A stretch of 64,000 nt of DNA. Source: Thermosynechococcaceae cyanobacterium MS004 (GTDB lineage Bacteria > Cyanobacteriota > Cyanobacteriia > Thermosynechococcales > Thermosynechococcaceae). Numbering within the stretch: position 1 is the first letter of the stretch; each line of letters opens with the position of its first letter. Location of the stretch: positions 1-64,000 of the forward strand of contig JAKRSB010000122.1 in the NCBI GenBank assembly GCA_022402525.1. Direction: 5' to 3'. The notes beneath the pieces were generated by a model. It did no database searches, was not told the DNA's origin, and saw nothing but the letters and a program-made list of their open reading frames with translations. A program made the translations under genes and the position numbers. Shown here in pieces: positions 42,771 through 52,769 of this stretch.

Positions 42771-43935
42771 GGTTAGGACGACTCAGGCTGAGTAACGGGT
42801 CAGAAAGTTTGTCGGCTAGGGCCTGGAGTAGCCGAACATTCTCAGCCTCGGTTCTGACGGCAACGCGGAAGTAGCGATCGCCCAGTTCTGCAAAACTCAT
42901 GCAGTCCCGAATAAGCAGCCGCTGCTGTAGAAGCGCCTTTTGGAGCGCCAAAACAGATGCGTCACAGTGGACGAGAAAGAAATTTGCGGCACTGGGCAGG
43001 GGTGTCAGTCCCGATAGTGCCGCCAGCCCTGCCTGAAGCTGCGGCTTGGCTGCGGCTAACCAGTCGTAGGTCGCACCCTGAAACGCGATGTCCTGCAGTC
43101 CTGCAACCCCGGCCTGCATCGCTAACACATTCACAGACCAAGGGTCACGCCACTGCTGCCACTGAGCCAGCCGATCTGGATGGGCGATTGCATAGCCGAG
43201 ACGCAGCCCTGGGATGCTGTAAAACTTCGTGAGCGATCGCAAAACCACTAAATTGGGATGCGCCTCAATTTCACCCACTAGGCTATAGGCATCTTCCTGG
43301 GGCAAAAACTCCATGAAGGCTTCATCCACAACCACCTGACTAAAGCAATCCAGGAGGGGAAGTAGATCTGCTTTTGTGGCGATTTGCCCCGTTGGGTTGT
43401 GGGGATTATTCAGCAAGAGTCCGCTCGCAGAAGCCTCTTGCGCATCAAAACTAGGATCGCTTAAGAAGGCCGCAAGCGATCGCAACAGAAAATCCTCGGA
43501 TAGATCCGCCCACAACGCCACCGAACGAGACGGCAGATCGATAGGAAGATTGAGATTATGGGTCAAAATTTTTGCCCCAAACGCTCGCAACGCTCGGCCA
43601 TAGTCGCTAAACGCCGGAGTTACGAGATGCACCTGCTTCAGCTCGCTTAAGCTACGGCAGGCCCAGGTCAAAAGTTCCGCCGCACCGTTGCCGACTAAAA
43701 TCCAGTCCATCGGCACTTGGTGGAGCTGACTGAGCGCCTGTCGAAGAATCGTTGAGGCTGGGTCTGGGTAAGATGAAATTTCGTCTAAATGTTGCCGAAT
43801 TGCCTTCAGCACCGACTGAGGCGGCCCTAGGGGATTAATGCTGGCTGAAAAATCTAAAATTTCTGTGGGAAGGCAACCTGCCTGAGCCGCTGCCCAGGAC
43901 AGATTACCACCATGCTGAGGTCGAAAAATAGACAA
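42763..43935 (-). CDS. cobD: CobD/CobC-type threonine-phosphate decarboxylase (aminotransferase fold)
   Basis: The 390-residue PLP enzyme begins RPQHGGNLSWAAAQAG and LDFSASINPLGPP, the hallmarks of the cobalamin-pathway decarboxylase that forms aminopropanol phosphate. It continues with ILVGNGAAELLTWACRSL, LLLNNPHNPTGQIAT, VVVDEAFMEFLP and the lysine motif VLRSLTKFYSIPGLRLGYAIA. Histidinol-phosphate aminotransferase is the alternative, but the HGGN opening favours the cobalamin enzyme. The start is TTG 43935, with no ATG near. It converges with the zinc peptidase gene with 8-bp overlap. Confidence 0.8.
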   Translation of the reverse strand: MSIFRPQHGGNLSWAAAQAGCLPTEILDFSASINPLGPPQSVLKAIRQHLDEISSYPDPASTILRQALSQLHQVPMDWILVGNGAAELLTWACRSLSELKQVHLVTPAFSDYGRALRAFGAKILTHNLNLPIDLPSRSVALWADLSEDFLLRSLAAFLSDPSFDAQEASASGLLLNNPHNPTGQIATKADLLPLLDCFSQVVVDEAFMEFLPQEDAYSLVGEIEAHPNLVVLRSLTKFYSIPGLRLGYAIAHPDRLAQWQQWRDPWSVNVLAMQAGVAGLQDIAFQGATYDWLAAAKPQLQAGLAALSGLTPLPSAANFFLVHCDASVLALQKALLQQRLLIRDCMSFAELGDRYFRVAVRTEAENVRLLQALADKLSDPLLSLSRPNLT

Positions 43936-43960
43936 GCTGCTTGCGGCGATAGGGCTGAAC

Positions 43961-44236
43961 TTACTTCGCCACCTTTTCTTTAAACAGCTTCCCAGCAGAA
44001 AATGCAGGTACTTTTGTGGCAGGGATCTTCATTTTAGCCCCAGTTTTGGGGTTTCGTCCTTCACGAGCTTTACGCTCACGGGACTCAAAAGAACCAAATC
44101 CGACCAGCGTAACCTTATTGCCCGAAGACACAGACTCCACGATCGTTTCGAGTGCAGCGGATAACACTGCATCGGCCTGCTTCTTCGTGACGCTTGCCTT
44201 ATCGGCGATCGCGTCCACCAGTTCTCCCTTATTCAT
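43961..44236 (-). CDS. hup: HU-type DNA-binding protein
   Basis: The 91-residue product is a standard HU protein, the main bacterial nucleoid architectural protein. It begins MNKGELVDAIADKASVTKKQ, continues with VTLVGFGSFESRERKAREGRNP, and ends with KMKIPATKVPAFSAGKLFKE. Intact and of typical length. ATG at 44236. It is the first gene leftward of the 800-bp spacer and precedes the cobD-like gene by 25 bp, so the two may share a transcript. Confidence 0.97.
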   Translation of the reverse strand: MNKGELVDAIADKASVTKKQADAVLSAALETIVESVSSGNKVTLVGFGSFESRERKAREGRNPKTGAKMKIPATKVPAFSAGKLFKEKVAK

Positions 44237-45038
44237 GCATGAACTCCTCTATGCATTCACCATTTACGTTTTAAACTCGCGTCTATCTAAATCTGGTTTG
44301 AGTAGATTCAAGGAGAAGTTCTGAGTAGAATCCTAGCTTGAATCTGCCAGAACCTAGACGGACATCGAATTTCAATGGTTTATTCTAATGCCTATCCCTA
44401 AAATATCAAACTACAAAACTCATAAAATATCGCAGTTTCAGGATGTTCTAAGGGGCATAATATTCCGATCTACTGCTGAAGAAAATTATCTGACTTGACA
44501 AAATAGCTGAAATCATTGCCTAGAAAGCTTTTTGGCCATTATCTCGTCCTGAGGAGAAACGCAAAAATGTAGCATTTGAACATTAGCGCCAAAGCGTTGA
44601 AGAACATGAGCTTTGGCGCTAATGCCTGTTTATATGAAGAATTCTTAATAAACTTCCCCTTAAGGCCATTCTTTTCCTGAATCTTCTCTGGAAGATGGCT
44701 CGGCCAAGCGGGAGAAAGTCGACAAGTTTAATGCTGTCAGCAGCCGATTTCAATTCCTGACCACCCTGACTGCCCTGACTGCTTCTCTGGCTTTACCTCA
44801 AGAGTCAGCCAGCCTTGACTCAACACAGCCTTGACTCAACACAGCCTTAACTCAGCACACATTGAGGCATGCTCACGACACATTGAACACACATTGAGGC
44901 ATGCTCACTTCGGGATTTTGATGCTAGCTTTAGCGCATAGGTTTAAAAACACGATTAAAGTTACGGCTTTAACATTGACAGACAAACAACATCAACATTG
45001 ACAGACAACATATATCGGGAATCATCTGGTAATCATCT
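44237..45038. other. 800-bp repeat-rich spacer between hup and a YaaW-like gene
   Basis: The longest gene-free stretch in the window. It contains a perfect 15-bp hairpin (44581-44624), a 9-bp duplication (ccctgactg, 44764-44781), three 16-bp units (agccttgactcaacac type, 44811-44858), a 21-bp direct repeat (44856-44876 and 44888-44908, containing GCATGC), and a 15-bp direct repeat (aacattgacagacaa, 44971 and 44994). It lacks HIP1 sites. No protein-coding frame is convincing. Promoters for both flanking genes must be here. Confidence 0.75.
44581..44624. terminator. Perfect 15-bp hairpin inside the spacer
   Basis: CATTAGCGCCAAAGC pairs with GCTTTGGCGCTAATG across a 14-nt loop. On the minus strand it is followed within 20 nt by a run of five T, as for a Rho-independent terminator, yet no gene ends here. 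It could end an unannotated leftward RNA or protect hup transcription from readthrough. Confidence 0.5.
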
Positions 45039-45878
45039 ATGGACGAGCTAAGAACAGCGCTTGAGCTGGCAACGGAGGATGAGCTACAGGATCTGACGCA
45101 GATTCTTTTTCAGCGGAAGTTTAACCCTCTGGACTACCTAAAGGGCTTAGACCCTGTGCATGTGCAAAGTCGCGATCGCATCCAGTGGCTAGACGCCCTT
45201 GAAGAACGGTTCCGATTTCTAGCCGCCGACGGCCTGACGGTTCTGCGCGGGGGGTCTCAGTCTGTGACCTACCGCCAGGTCTTGGTACGGGTAGGAAAGT
45301 ATCTCAAAATTCGCCTGTCCCCCAGCCTGTCCACCACTGACCTAGAGGCAGAGTTATTTTTGAGTCTGCTTCAGCGCACCTGGCAAAAAATGCCTAAGCG
45401 TGATCAGCAGGACTTAATGCAGCGGGTGCAGATAGCCCTTCAGAAGTCGAGTACCGAGCCGCTGCCCCTGAGCTGTCACCCTGATCCCCTGCGTTTGATT
45501 GTGGAGGGGGGTGGATTTTTAGCCTTAAGTTCGGTGCTGAGTCCGCTGATTGTGCGCCAGATCGCTCAGCAGTTTGCCCTTCACTTTGCAGCCCATCAGG
45601 CCGCCGTTAATCTAGCGGCGGGTTCTTTGAAAGTGGGTTCTTTACAGCTTCAGCGACAGGTAATGGCCCAAGCTGCAAGGCAGGGCATGAAGTCAGCCGC
45701 TATTCGATACAGCGCCACTCGCGGCTTAATTGCTGCGGTGGGAAGCGCCCTCTGGGTAGGCTTTCTTGCAGACTTAGGCTGGCGGACAATCTCTACAAAC
45801 TATGGCCGGGTCATCCCCATTATCTTTACGCTGGCTCAAATTCGTTTGACTCGATCTGAATGGGGCTATGCTGCTTGA
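45039..45878 (+). CDS. YaaW-like protein of unknown function
   Basis: The 279-residue product resembles the YaaW/UPF0174 family by eye. It has the opening LATEDELQDLTQIL, VLRGGSQSVTYRQVLVRVGKYLKIRL, and LEAELFLSLLQRTWQKMPKRDQQDLM, and ends with a hydrophobic glycine/alanine-rich tail (TRGLIAAVGSALWVGFLADL to VIPIIFTLAQIRL). The tail may associate with membranes. The family has no known activity. ATG at 45039 follows a short duplication (aatcatct, 45020 and 45031). Confidence 0.6.
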   Translation: MDELRTALELATEDELQDLTQILFQRKFNPLDYLKGLDPVHVQSRDRIQWLDALEERFRFLAADGLTVLRGGSQSVTYRQVLVRVGKYLKIRLSPSLSTTDLEAELFLSLLQRTWQKMPKRDQQDLMQRVQIALQKSSTEPLPLSCHPDPLRLIVEGGGFLALSSVLSPLIVRQIAQQFALHFAAHQAAVNLAAGSLKVGSLQLQRQVMAQAARQGMKSAAIRYSATRGLIAAVGSALWVGFLADLGWRTISTNYGRVIPIIFTLAQIRLTRSEWGYAA

Positions 45879-46068
45879 GTCTAGTTTTTTGAGTCTGGGC
45901 TGTGTGAGATGAAGGTGAAGCCCGCATCATTTGCCCATTAACGAATCACCTAGCCTAGAATAAGTTTGTTCAGCGACGGGTCGTGAAAGCGATCGCGTCG
46001 CTTTGGTTTGAGTTCTTCCCAGTAAGGGTTATGCCCTTCCTCCACAAGATCCTATAGCATCTAACCCT

Positions 46069-46800
46069 ATGACCATCGCCTCCCCCACACCCCATGATTG
46101 GCTTGCGCCATCCCACTTCATCATGTTGGGGATGATTGGTTTGTTTGGGCTGGCCCACAGCGGACTGGCGGCACTCCGGCTAAGTGCCGAAAAAAAGATC
46201 GGCCCCCGCCCCTACCGTGTCCTGTTTGCCCTCGTCAGCATTAGCCTCGCGATCGCCCTGATTACCTATTTTTTAAATCATCGCTATGACGGAGTGCAGC
46301 TCTGGCAGCTTCAGGGACAGCCCGCTTTAGAGCCGCTGGTCTGGACGCTCTCCGCCGTATCGTTTATCTTTCTCTACCCGTCAACGTTTAACCTGCTCGA
46401 AATCGCGGCCATCCAGCAGCCTCAAGTCCACCTCCATAATGCAGGGATCATTCGGGTGACAAGACACCCTCAGATGGTGGGGCAGGTCATCTGGTGCGTG
46501 GCTCATACCCTATGGATTGGCACCACCTTTACCCTCGCCACTTCCCTAGGGCTGATTGGCTATCATCTCTTTGCCGTCTGGCATGGCGATCGCCGTCTTA
46601 AAGTCCGGTATGGCGCAGCCTTTGAGGCTGTCCAAGCACAAACCTCTGTTCTGCCCTTCTGGGCCATTCTTCAGGGGCGACAGACCCTAGTCCTCCAAGA
46701 ATTTGTGCGGCCCGCCTATGCGGGGATCGTCGCCTTCGTATTGTTATTCTGGTGGCTCCATCCTTGGATGATGAGTGCGGCAGCGAACATTCGCTGGTAG
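46069..46800 (+). CDS. NnrU/Z-ISO family membrane protein
   Basis: The 243-residue product has about six membrane helices and the NnrU signature: LFGLAHSGLAALR, the GPRPYRVLFALVS segment, NAGIIRVTRHPQMVGQVIWC, AHTLWIGTTFTLATSLGL and VWHGDRRLKVRYGAAFEAVQ. Plant Z-ISO, the heme-dependent 15-cis-zeta-carotene isomerase, belongs to this family and cyanobacteria carry homologues, so a role in carotenoid synthesis is plausible but inferred. ATG at 46069. A thioredoxin gene starts 47 bp after its end. Confidence 0.8.
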   Translation: MTIASPTPHDWLAPSHFIMLGMIGLFGLAHSGLAALRLSAEKKIGPRPYRVLFALVSISLAIALITYFLNHRYDGVQLWQLQGQPALEPLVWTLSAVSFIFLYPSTFNLLEIAAIQQPQVHLHNAGIIRVTRHPQMVGQVIWCVAHTLWIGTTFTLATSLGLIGYHLFAVWHGDRRLKVRYGAAFEAVQAQTSVLPFWAILQGRQTLVLQEFVRPAYAGIVAFVLLFWWLHPWMMSAAANIRW

Positions 46801-46846
46801 CATGTGCCTAGGCACTGTAAATATTCATCGGGCAAGTACGATCCCC

Positions 46847-47206
46847 ATGATTGCAACCATCAATGAACAAGCTTTTAAGACAGAAGTTTTAAATTCTCCA
46901 AACCCAGTCATCGTCAGCTTTTCGACACCTTGGTGCGGGCCTTGCCGGATGATTGAGCCCCTATTGCTCACCCTCCAAAAAAGCGAAGAAAAGCCTGTCA
47001 AGGTTTTCAAAGTGAATGCAGACGAGAACTTTTGGCTAGCAAAGCGTTATGAATTGACCACAATTCCAACGGTGCTGCTTTTCCATCAGGGCGTGCCAGT
47101 CTATCGCCTGGAGCAAATTGGCGATCGTACAGAGTTTTTGGGCAGCCTTAAAACAGCCCTAGACCGTATCCCCGCTTACTCCCTTGAAAACTCTTTGACT
47201 CCATAA
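46847..47206 (+). CDS. Thioredoxin
   Basis: The 119-residue product is a complete thioredoxin domain: VIVSFSTPWCGPCRMIEPLL with the active-site WCGPC, VKVFKVNADENFWLAKRYELTTIPTVLLF with the cis-Pro (TIPT), and HQGVPVYRLEQIG. No signal peptide, so it acts in the cytosol as a thiol-disulfide reductant. ATG at 46847 is chosen because the domain begins at MIATINEQAF; the frame is open upstream into the NnrU gene. Confidence 0.9.
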   Translation: MIATINEQAFKTEVLNSPNPVIVSFSTPWCGPCRMIEPLLLTLQKSEEKPVKVFKVNADENFWLAKRYELTTIPTVLLFHQGVPVYRLEQIGDRTEFLGSLKTALDRIPAYSLENSLTP

Positions 47207-47572
47207 TCGCCTACGGGAGTCATCCCAGACCCTTAGAACTTCTTAGAACAGATTTTATAGATCTAGTCTAAAAAGACTAGGCTTAAAATTCTGGCCTGCT
47301 TTGGCGCGAGCTGAGAAGTGGCCTGGGAAATGGCTGGCCTGGGAAATGGCTGGGCTATGACAGCTTGGTTTGAAAGCTCTAGTCGACCCATCTGGGACAG
47401 AATATTGATTGCCTGAACACCAGAATGTAAGGTCAACATCTTCTTTATATAGAAGAGATGTCCTATGAAGAAGAATTCTCTATGAAGAAAATGTTGGGTT
47501 TTTGAAGAGTGTGTCACAATTGAGACTGTTTTCTGCCTAGAAACCCATGTTGATGTTTCAGCAGCATAAGTG
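47207..47572. other. Spacer before ndhF1 with 16-bp duplication and weak hairpin
   Basis: A 7-bp stem CTAGTCT/AGACTAG with an AAAA loop (47263-47280) is a possible weak terminator for the thioredoxin gene. A perfect 16-bp tandem duplication ggcctgggaaatggct lies at 47320-47351. The rest is the AT-rich leader or promoter of ndhF1; no gene is seen. Confidence 0.6.
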
Positions 47573-49630
47573 ATGGAACCCTTGTATGAATATGCCTGGC
47601 TGATTCCAGTGTTTCCCCTTCTGGGAGCCATGCTGGTCGGTTCAGGTCTGATCTCGTTTAATCGCGCCACTAATGCACTGCGTCAGATGAATGCAGTGGT
47701 CATCATTTCTTTCCTCGGCGCAGCAATGTCCATGTCTTTTGCGCTCCTGTGGAGCCAAATTCACGGTCATCCAGTCTTTCTTCGTACTTTTGAATGGGCT
47801 TCGGCGGGTAGCTTTCATTTGACGATGGGCTACACCATTGACCACCTGACCGCCATGATGTTGGTGGTGGTGACGACGGTGGCCTTTTTGGTCATGGTCT
47901 ATACCGATGGCTACATGGCCCACGATCCAGGCTACGTTCGGTTCTATGCCTATCTCAGCCTGTTTAGTGCCTCAATGCTGGGCTTGGTGATCAGTCCTAA
48001 TCTGGTGCAGGTCTATATTTTTTGGGAGCTGGTGGGGATGTGTTCCTACCTGCTGGTTGGCTTTTGGTACGATCGCAAGGCTGCGGCCAATGCCGCCCAA
48101 AAAGCTTTTGTAACCAATCGGGTGGGTGACTTTGGCCTACTTCTCGGTATTTTGGGGCTGTACTGGACGACGGGAAGTTTCGACTTCCAGATCATTGGCG
48201 ATCGCCTGCAGGAGCTGGTAAGCAGCGGCCAGATTAGCATCGTCATTGCCAGCATTTTTGCCATTCTGGTCTTTCTAGGCCCTGCCGCTAAATCAGCGCA
48301 GTTTCCGCTCCACGTTTGGCTACCCGACGCGATGGAGGGCCCCACACCGATCTCTGCTCTGATTCATGCCGCCACGATGGTTGCGGCAGGAGTCTTTTTA
48401 ATTGCGCGGATGTTTCCCGTGTTTGAGGGCATTCCAGCCGTCATGAACTTGATTGCCTGGACGGGAGCCTTTACCGCCTTTTTGGGTGCCAGTATTGCCA
48501 TTACCCAAAATGACATTAAAAAGGGCTTGGCCTACTCCACCATTTCCCAGTTGGGCTATATGGTCATGGCCATGGGCATCGGTGCCTATTCCGCAGGGTT
48601 ATTCCACCTCATGACCCACGCCTACTTTAAGGCCATGCTGTTTTTGGGCTCTGGCTCCGTCATTCACGGCATGGAAGATGTCGTGGGACACAATCCTGCC
48701 TTAGCTCAGGATATGCGCGTCATGGGCGGACTGCGAAAGTTTATGCCCCTGACCGCGACCAGCTTTTTGGTCGGCTGTCTTGCCATTTCTGGAATTCCGC
48801 CCTTTGCGGGGTTCTGGTCTAAGGACGAAATTTTAGGCAAGGCTTTTGAAGCCAATCCTGCCCTGTGGATTCTGGGCTGGCTCACGGCTGGCATTACGGC
48901 CTTTTATATGTTTCGGATGTACTTTATGACCTTTGAGGGGCCATTCCGAGGCAACAGCACCCAGGCCAAAGCAGAACTGCTGAAAGCACCTGCCCTAGCC
49001 TTTGGCCCTGGCGCGATGGATCCTAGGGAGCTTGAGCAGGGGCATGACGGCCATGATTCTCACGATGCCCATCACGGCAGCGAATCGCCCCACGAGTCTC
49101 CTCTAACCATGACCCTGCCGCTGCTGATTTTGGCGGTGCCGTCGGTTTTGATTGGGCTATTGGGGACGCCATTTCATAACTACTTTGAAGCCTTCATCTA
49201 CTCTCCCAATGAGACTGCGGCGGAAGCACTCCAGGCGGCTACAGAGGCCGACCTGTCGGAGTTTTGGGTGATGGCAGGGAACTCCGTGGGCATTTCGCTG
49301 ATCGGCATTACCCTGGCTTCGTTGATGTATCTGCGACACAAAATTGACCCGGCTGCGATCGCCGCCAAGATTCAGCCGCTGTATCAGCTTTCGCTCAATA
49401 AATGGTACTTCGACAATATTTATGATGCTGTCTTTGTACGCGGCACTCGTCGGATTGCCCGTCAGGTGCTCGAAGTTGACTACAACGTCGTAGATGGAGC
49501 CGTTAACTTTACTGGTTTTCTGGCCGTCATCACAGGAGAAGGTCTGAAATATTTTGAAAATGGTCGGGCGCAGTTTTATGCCCTGATTATCTTTCTTGCC
49601 GTTTTGGGCTTTGTCATCGTGGCCGTTTAA
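47573..49630 (+). CDS. ndhF1: NAD(P)H-quinone oxidoreductase subunit 5 (NdhF1)
   Basis: The 685-residue antiporter-like subunit of NDH-1L begins MEPLYEYAWLIPVFPLLGAMLVG. It includes the conserved helices VYIFWELVGMCSYLLVGFWYDR, FPLHVWLPDAMEGPTPISALIHAATMVAAGVFL, KKGLAYSTISQLGYMVMAMG, HLMTHAYFKAMLFLGSGSVIHGMEDV and ISGIPPFAGFWSKDEIL, plus the long C-terminal lateral helix. It belongs to the thylakoid complex for respiration and cyclic electron flow. I start at ATG 47573; a GTG one codon earlier is possible. ndhD1 follows on the same strand. Confidence 0.97.
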   Translation: MEPLYEYAWLIPVFPLLGAMLVGSGLISFNRATNALRQMNAVVIISFLGAAMSMSFALLWSQIHGHPVFLRTFEWASAGSFHLTMGYTIDHLTAMMLVVVTTVAFLVMVYTDGYMAHDPGYVRFYAYLSLFSASMLGLVISPNLVQVYIFWELVGMCSYLLVGFWYDRKAAANAAQKAFVTNRVGDFGLLLGILGLYWTTGSFDFQIIGDRLQELVSSGQISIVIASIFAILVFLGPAAKSAQFPLHVWLPDAMEGPTPISALIHAATMVAAGVFLIARMFPVFEGIPAVMNLIAWTGAFTAFLGASIAITQNDIKKGLAYSTISQLGYMVMAMGIGAYSAGLFHLMTHAYFKAMLFLGSGSVIHGMEDVVGHNPALAQDMRVMGGLRKFMPLTATSFLVGCLAISGIPPFAGFWSKDEILGKAFEANPALWILGWLTAGITAFYMFRMYFMTFEGPFRGNSTQAKAELLKAPALAFGPGAMDPRELEQGHDGHDSHDAHHGSESPHESPLTMTLPLLILAVPSVLIGLLGTPFHNYFEAFIYSPNETAAEALQAATEADLSEFWVMAGNSVGISLIGITLASLMYLRHKIDPAAIAAKIQPLYQLSLNKWYFDNIYDAVFVRGTRRIARQVLEVDYNVVDGAVNFTGFLAVITGEGLKYFENGRAQFYALIIFLAVLGFVIVAV

Positions 49631-49648
49631 GTCTCAAGGATTAGCCTC

Positions 49649-49700
49649 AACGGTAAGCTTCAAGGCTAAGCTTCAAGGCTAAGCTTCAGGGCTGAGCTGC
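49649..49700. repeat. Four 13-bp tandem units between ndhF1 and ndhD1
   Basis: Units are aacggtaagcttc, aaggctaagcttc (twice) and agggctgagctgc. They start 18 bp after the ndhF1 stop, inside what should be the ndhF1-ndhD1 transcript. Each central unit contains AAGCTT. Confidence 0.9.
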
Positions 49701-49795
49701 AGTGCAAACCTTAAACCCAGCATCAACGCGAATCCGCTGCTGTTCCCGCAACGACTCCCATCCCGTCCTCTGCCAGTGCAAAGGGTTATTCGCCT

Positions 49796-51388
49796 ATGAC
49801 ATTCGCTAACTTTCCGTGGCTAACCACCGTCATTTTCTTCCCGATTTTGGCCTCTGCTGCCATTCCCTTTATTCCTGACCCCTCCGAAAAGGGTAGAACG
49901 GTTCGCTGGTATGCTCTCGTCATCGGCCTAATCAATTTTGCGCTCATCGTCACGGCCTTTTATACCCAGTACGACTTTTCTAGCGCCGAGCTTCAGCTAG
50001 TTGAGAGCTACGACTGGATTCCGCAAATTGGGCTGAAGTGGTCGGTGGCGGCAGACGGGCTTTCCATGCCGCTGATTTTGCTGACGGGCTTTATTACCAC
50101 CCTGGCGACCTTGGCCGCTTGGCCCATCACCATGAAGCCTAGATTTTTCTACTTCTTGCTGCTGGCGATGTACGGCGGACAAATTGCCGTCTTTGCGGTT
50201 CAAGATATGCTGGTGTTCTTTCTGGTCTGGGAGCTGGAACTCATTCCGGTGTACCTGCTGTTGTCCATCTGGGGTGGCTATAAACGGCTCTATGCCGCAA
50301 CGAAGTTTATTCTCTATACTGCAGGCAGCTCGCTTTTTATTTTGGTTGCGGCTCTGGCCATGGCCTTTTATGGGGGCACCATTACCTTTGATATGCATGA
50401 GCTAGGGCTGAAGGACTACGGGCAAACCTTTCAGCTTCTCGTTTATGGTGGCCTACTCATCTCCTATGCGGTAAAGCTTCCCATTATTCCACTGCATACC
50501 TGGCTTCCGGATGCCCACGGGGAAGCAACGGCACCCGTCCACATGCTGCTGGCTGGCATTTTGCTAAAAATGGGCGGGTATGCGCTGATTCGCATGAATG
50601 TTGAAATGCTGCCTGCTGCCCACGCATTTTTTGCGCCCGCCTTAGTGGTCTTGGGGGTCGTCAACATTATCTATGCGGCGCTGACCTCCTTTGCCCAGCG
50701 TAACCTCAAGCGCAAAATCGCCTATTCTTCTATCTCCCACATGGGATTTGTGCTGATTGGCATTGCCTCCTACACCGACCTCGGCATTAGCGGTGCCGTA
50801 CTGCAAATGGTGTCTCACGGACTCATTGGTGCAAGCCTTTTCTTCTTGGTTGGGGCGACCTACGATCGCACCCATACACTCATCCTTGAAGAGATGGGCG
50901 GGGTGGGGCAAAAAATGCCAAAGATTTTTGCCATGTTTACAGCCTGCTCGATGGCGTCTTTAGCGCTGCCGGGGATGAGCGGCTTTGTGGCGGAGCTGAT
51001 GGTGTTTGTTGGGTTCTTTACCAGTGACGCCTACAGCACCACTTTCCGACTGATCGTGGTGTTCTTGGCAGCGGTTGGCGTTATTTTGACGCCCATTTAC
51101 CTGCTATCCATGCTGCGAGAGATTTTCTATGGCTCGGAAAATAAAGAGTTAGTCTCCCACGAGGCGCTCATTGATGCAGAACCCCGCGAGGTGTTCATTA
51201 TTGCTTGTCTGCTGGTTCCAATTATTGGAATTGGGCTTTACCCCAAGGCCTTGACTCAAATCTATGATGCTAAAACTGCGGCGCTCAATCTCAGGATTCG
51301 AGCTGAGGTGCCTTCCCTTAATGCAGCCGCTAAGCTCACGGCCCCTGTGGTGGGAATGGCGTCTGTGAAGGCTCCGCTTCTAGACTAA
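49796..51388 (+). CDS. ndhD1: NAD(P)H-quinone oxidoreductase subunit 4 (NdhD1)
   Basis: The 530-residue subunit begins [20 protein letters not shown]. It shows the proton-channel helices [107 protein letters not shown] and [20 protein letters not shown]. It pairs with NdhF1 in NDH-1L. ATG at 49796. A Rho-independent terminator lies 45 bp after its stop. Confidence 0.97.
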   Translation: MTFANFPWLTTVIFFPILASAAIPFIPDPSEKGRTVRWYALVIGLINFALIVTAFYTQYDFSSAELQLVESYDWIPQIGLKWSVAADGLSMPLILLTGFITTLATLAAWPITMKPRFFYFLLLAMYGGQIAVFAVQDMLVFFLVWELELIPVYLLLSIWGGYKRLYAATKFILYTAGSSLFILVAALAMAFYGGTITFDMHELGLKDYGQTFQLLVYGGLLISYAVKLPIIPLHTWLPDAHGEATAPVHMLLAGILLKMGGYALIRMNVEMLPAAHAFFAPALVVLGVVNIIYAALTSFAQRNLKRKIAYSSISHMGFVLIGIASYTDLGISGAVLQMVSHGLIGASLFFLVGATYDRTHTLILEEMGGVGQKMPKIFAMFTACSMASLALPGMSGFVAELMVFVGFFTSDAYSTTFRLIVVFLAAVGVILTPIYLLSMLREIFYGSENKELVSHEALIDAEPREVFIIACLLVPIIGIGLYPKALTQIYDAKTAALNLRIRAEVPSLNAAAKLTAPVVGMASVKAPLLD

Positions 51389-51432
51389 ACCGACTTCCCT
51401 CAAACCTCTCTTGAGGCTGAGACACTGTTTAT

Positions 51433-51466
51433 CAAAGGCGACCCGTTTCAATGCGGGTCGCCTTTG
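51433..51466 (+). terminator. Terminator after ndhD1
   Basis: CAAAGGCGACCCG pairs perfectly with CGGGTCGCCTTTG around an 8-nt loop. It lies 45 bp after the ndhD1 stop. The U-tract is short, but the 13-bp GC-rich stem is strong. Confidence 0.85.
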
Positions 51467-51540
51467 CACTAGATGGGCGATCGCTCGATGCGCCAAGAAT
51501 CTAGCCCAATGCTCGAACCCAACGGCCTAGCCGTGAGGGG

Positions 51541-52716
51541 ATGTGCTGCTCGTTTTTGACAACCAAGATTAGACTAGAAGGCAGCGTAAGCGTTCTGTTT
51601 AGTCTGAAGGCTAAAGTCGTGGTATCGGTCAACCGTATTGAGAATGAAATTCAGCCCAGTAGTCCAGCGGATAACAGCGCAGCGGATAGTCCCGCCGATA
51701 ATATTCAAAGCCGCAAAGCCGATCACATCAGAATTTGTTTGGATGATGTTGTGCAGTGCAAAGTCGCTTCTAGCGGTCTTGAGCGCTATCGTTTTCACCA
51801 TTCCTGCCTGCCGGAACTAGACTATGACGAGATTTCCTTAGCAACTTCCTTTTTAGGGCACGGGCTGGGTGCACCCTTACTGATTTCTTCTATGACGGGC
51901 GGCACAGAGCTTGCGAAAAGTATCAACAAGCGCCTTGCCGTTGTAGCTCAACAGTTTGGCCTTGCGATGGGCGTTGGTTCCCAGCGGGTTGCCATTGAAA
52001 AACCTGAAATTGCCGATACCTTTGCCGTGCGTCAATCTGCGCCGGACGCCTTCTTGATGGCGAATTTGGGAGCTGTGCAGTTGAACTACGGCTACGGGAT
52101 AGACCAATGCCGTCGCGTCGTGGATGCGCTAGAGGCGAACGCTTTGATTTTGCATCTCAACCCGCTCCAGGAATGTGTGCAGAGTCATGGAGATCGCAAT
52201 TTCAAGGGGCTATTCCGCAAAATTGAGTCACTTTGCCAGCAGCTTACCGTTCCGGTGGTGGTTAAGGAAGTGGGCAACGGCATCTCCGGGGCGATCGCTC
52301 AGCGACTGCTAGAAGTGGGCGTGAGCGCCATTGATGTGGCGGGCACTGGAGGGACATCCTGGGCCAAGGTTGAAGGGGAGCGTGCTCTAGATGCACAACA
52401 GCGCCGGCTGGGCGAGACCTTTGCAGAATGGGGCCTACCGACCGCAGACTGTGTGAAAGAAGTACGGGCGATCGCCCCGACGGTTCCTCTGATTGCTTCT
52501 GGTGGGTTGCGGACTGGGCTGGATGTAGCCAAGGCGATCGCCCTAGGTGCAGACCTTGGCGGCATGGCCTATCCCTTCCTGAGTGCAGCCCACGAATCAG
52601 AGCAAGCCCTACAGCAGTTGGTTGAAAGCATTCTGGCCGAGCTAAAAACGGTTCTGCTCTGCACCGCAAGCGCAACGCTGCCAGAGCTCAAGCAGGCCAA
52701 GCTGAAGGCACTCTAG
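51541..52716 (+). CDS. fni: Type 2 isopentenyl-diphosphate delta-isomerase
   Basis: The up to 391-residue FMN enzyme interconverts IPP and DMAPP for carotenoids, chlorophyll tails and quinones. It shows [124 protein letters not shown] and [22 protein letters not shown]. The start is uncertain: ATG 51541 gives a non-homologous N-terminus of about 55 residues, GTG 51619 a shorter one. A small repeat (SPADN...SPADN) lies in that extension. Confidence 0.93.
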   Translation: MCCSFLTTKIRLEGSVSVLFSLKAKVVVSVNRIENEIQPSSPADNSAADSPADNIQSRKADHIRICLDDVVQCKVASSGLERYRFHHSCLPELDYDEISLATSFLGHGLGAPLLISSMTGGTELAKSINKRLAVVAQQFGLAMGVGSQRVAIEKPEIADTFAVRQSAPDAFLMANLGAVQLNYGYGIDQCRRVVDALEANALILHLNPLQECVQSHGDRNFKGLFRKIESLCQQLTVPVVVKEVGNGISGAIAQRLLEVGVSAIDVAGTGGTSWAKVEGERALDAQQRRLGETFAEWGLPTADCVKEVRAIAPTVPLIASGGLRTGLDVAKAIALGADLGGMAYPFLSAAHESEQALQQLVESILAELKTVLLCTASATLPELKQAKLKAL

Positions 52717-52769
52717 ATTCATGCGCTATTAATACCCTAGGTTTATACCCAAGAGCCATACTCTAAAAA

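Noticed and set aside
44811-44908. CRISPR-like array
   Set aside because: The repeats are adjacent or overlapping with no unique spacers of constant length, and no cas genes are in the window.
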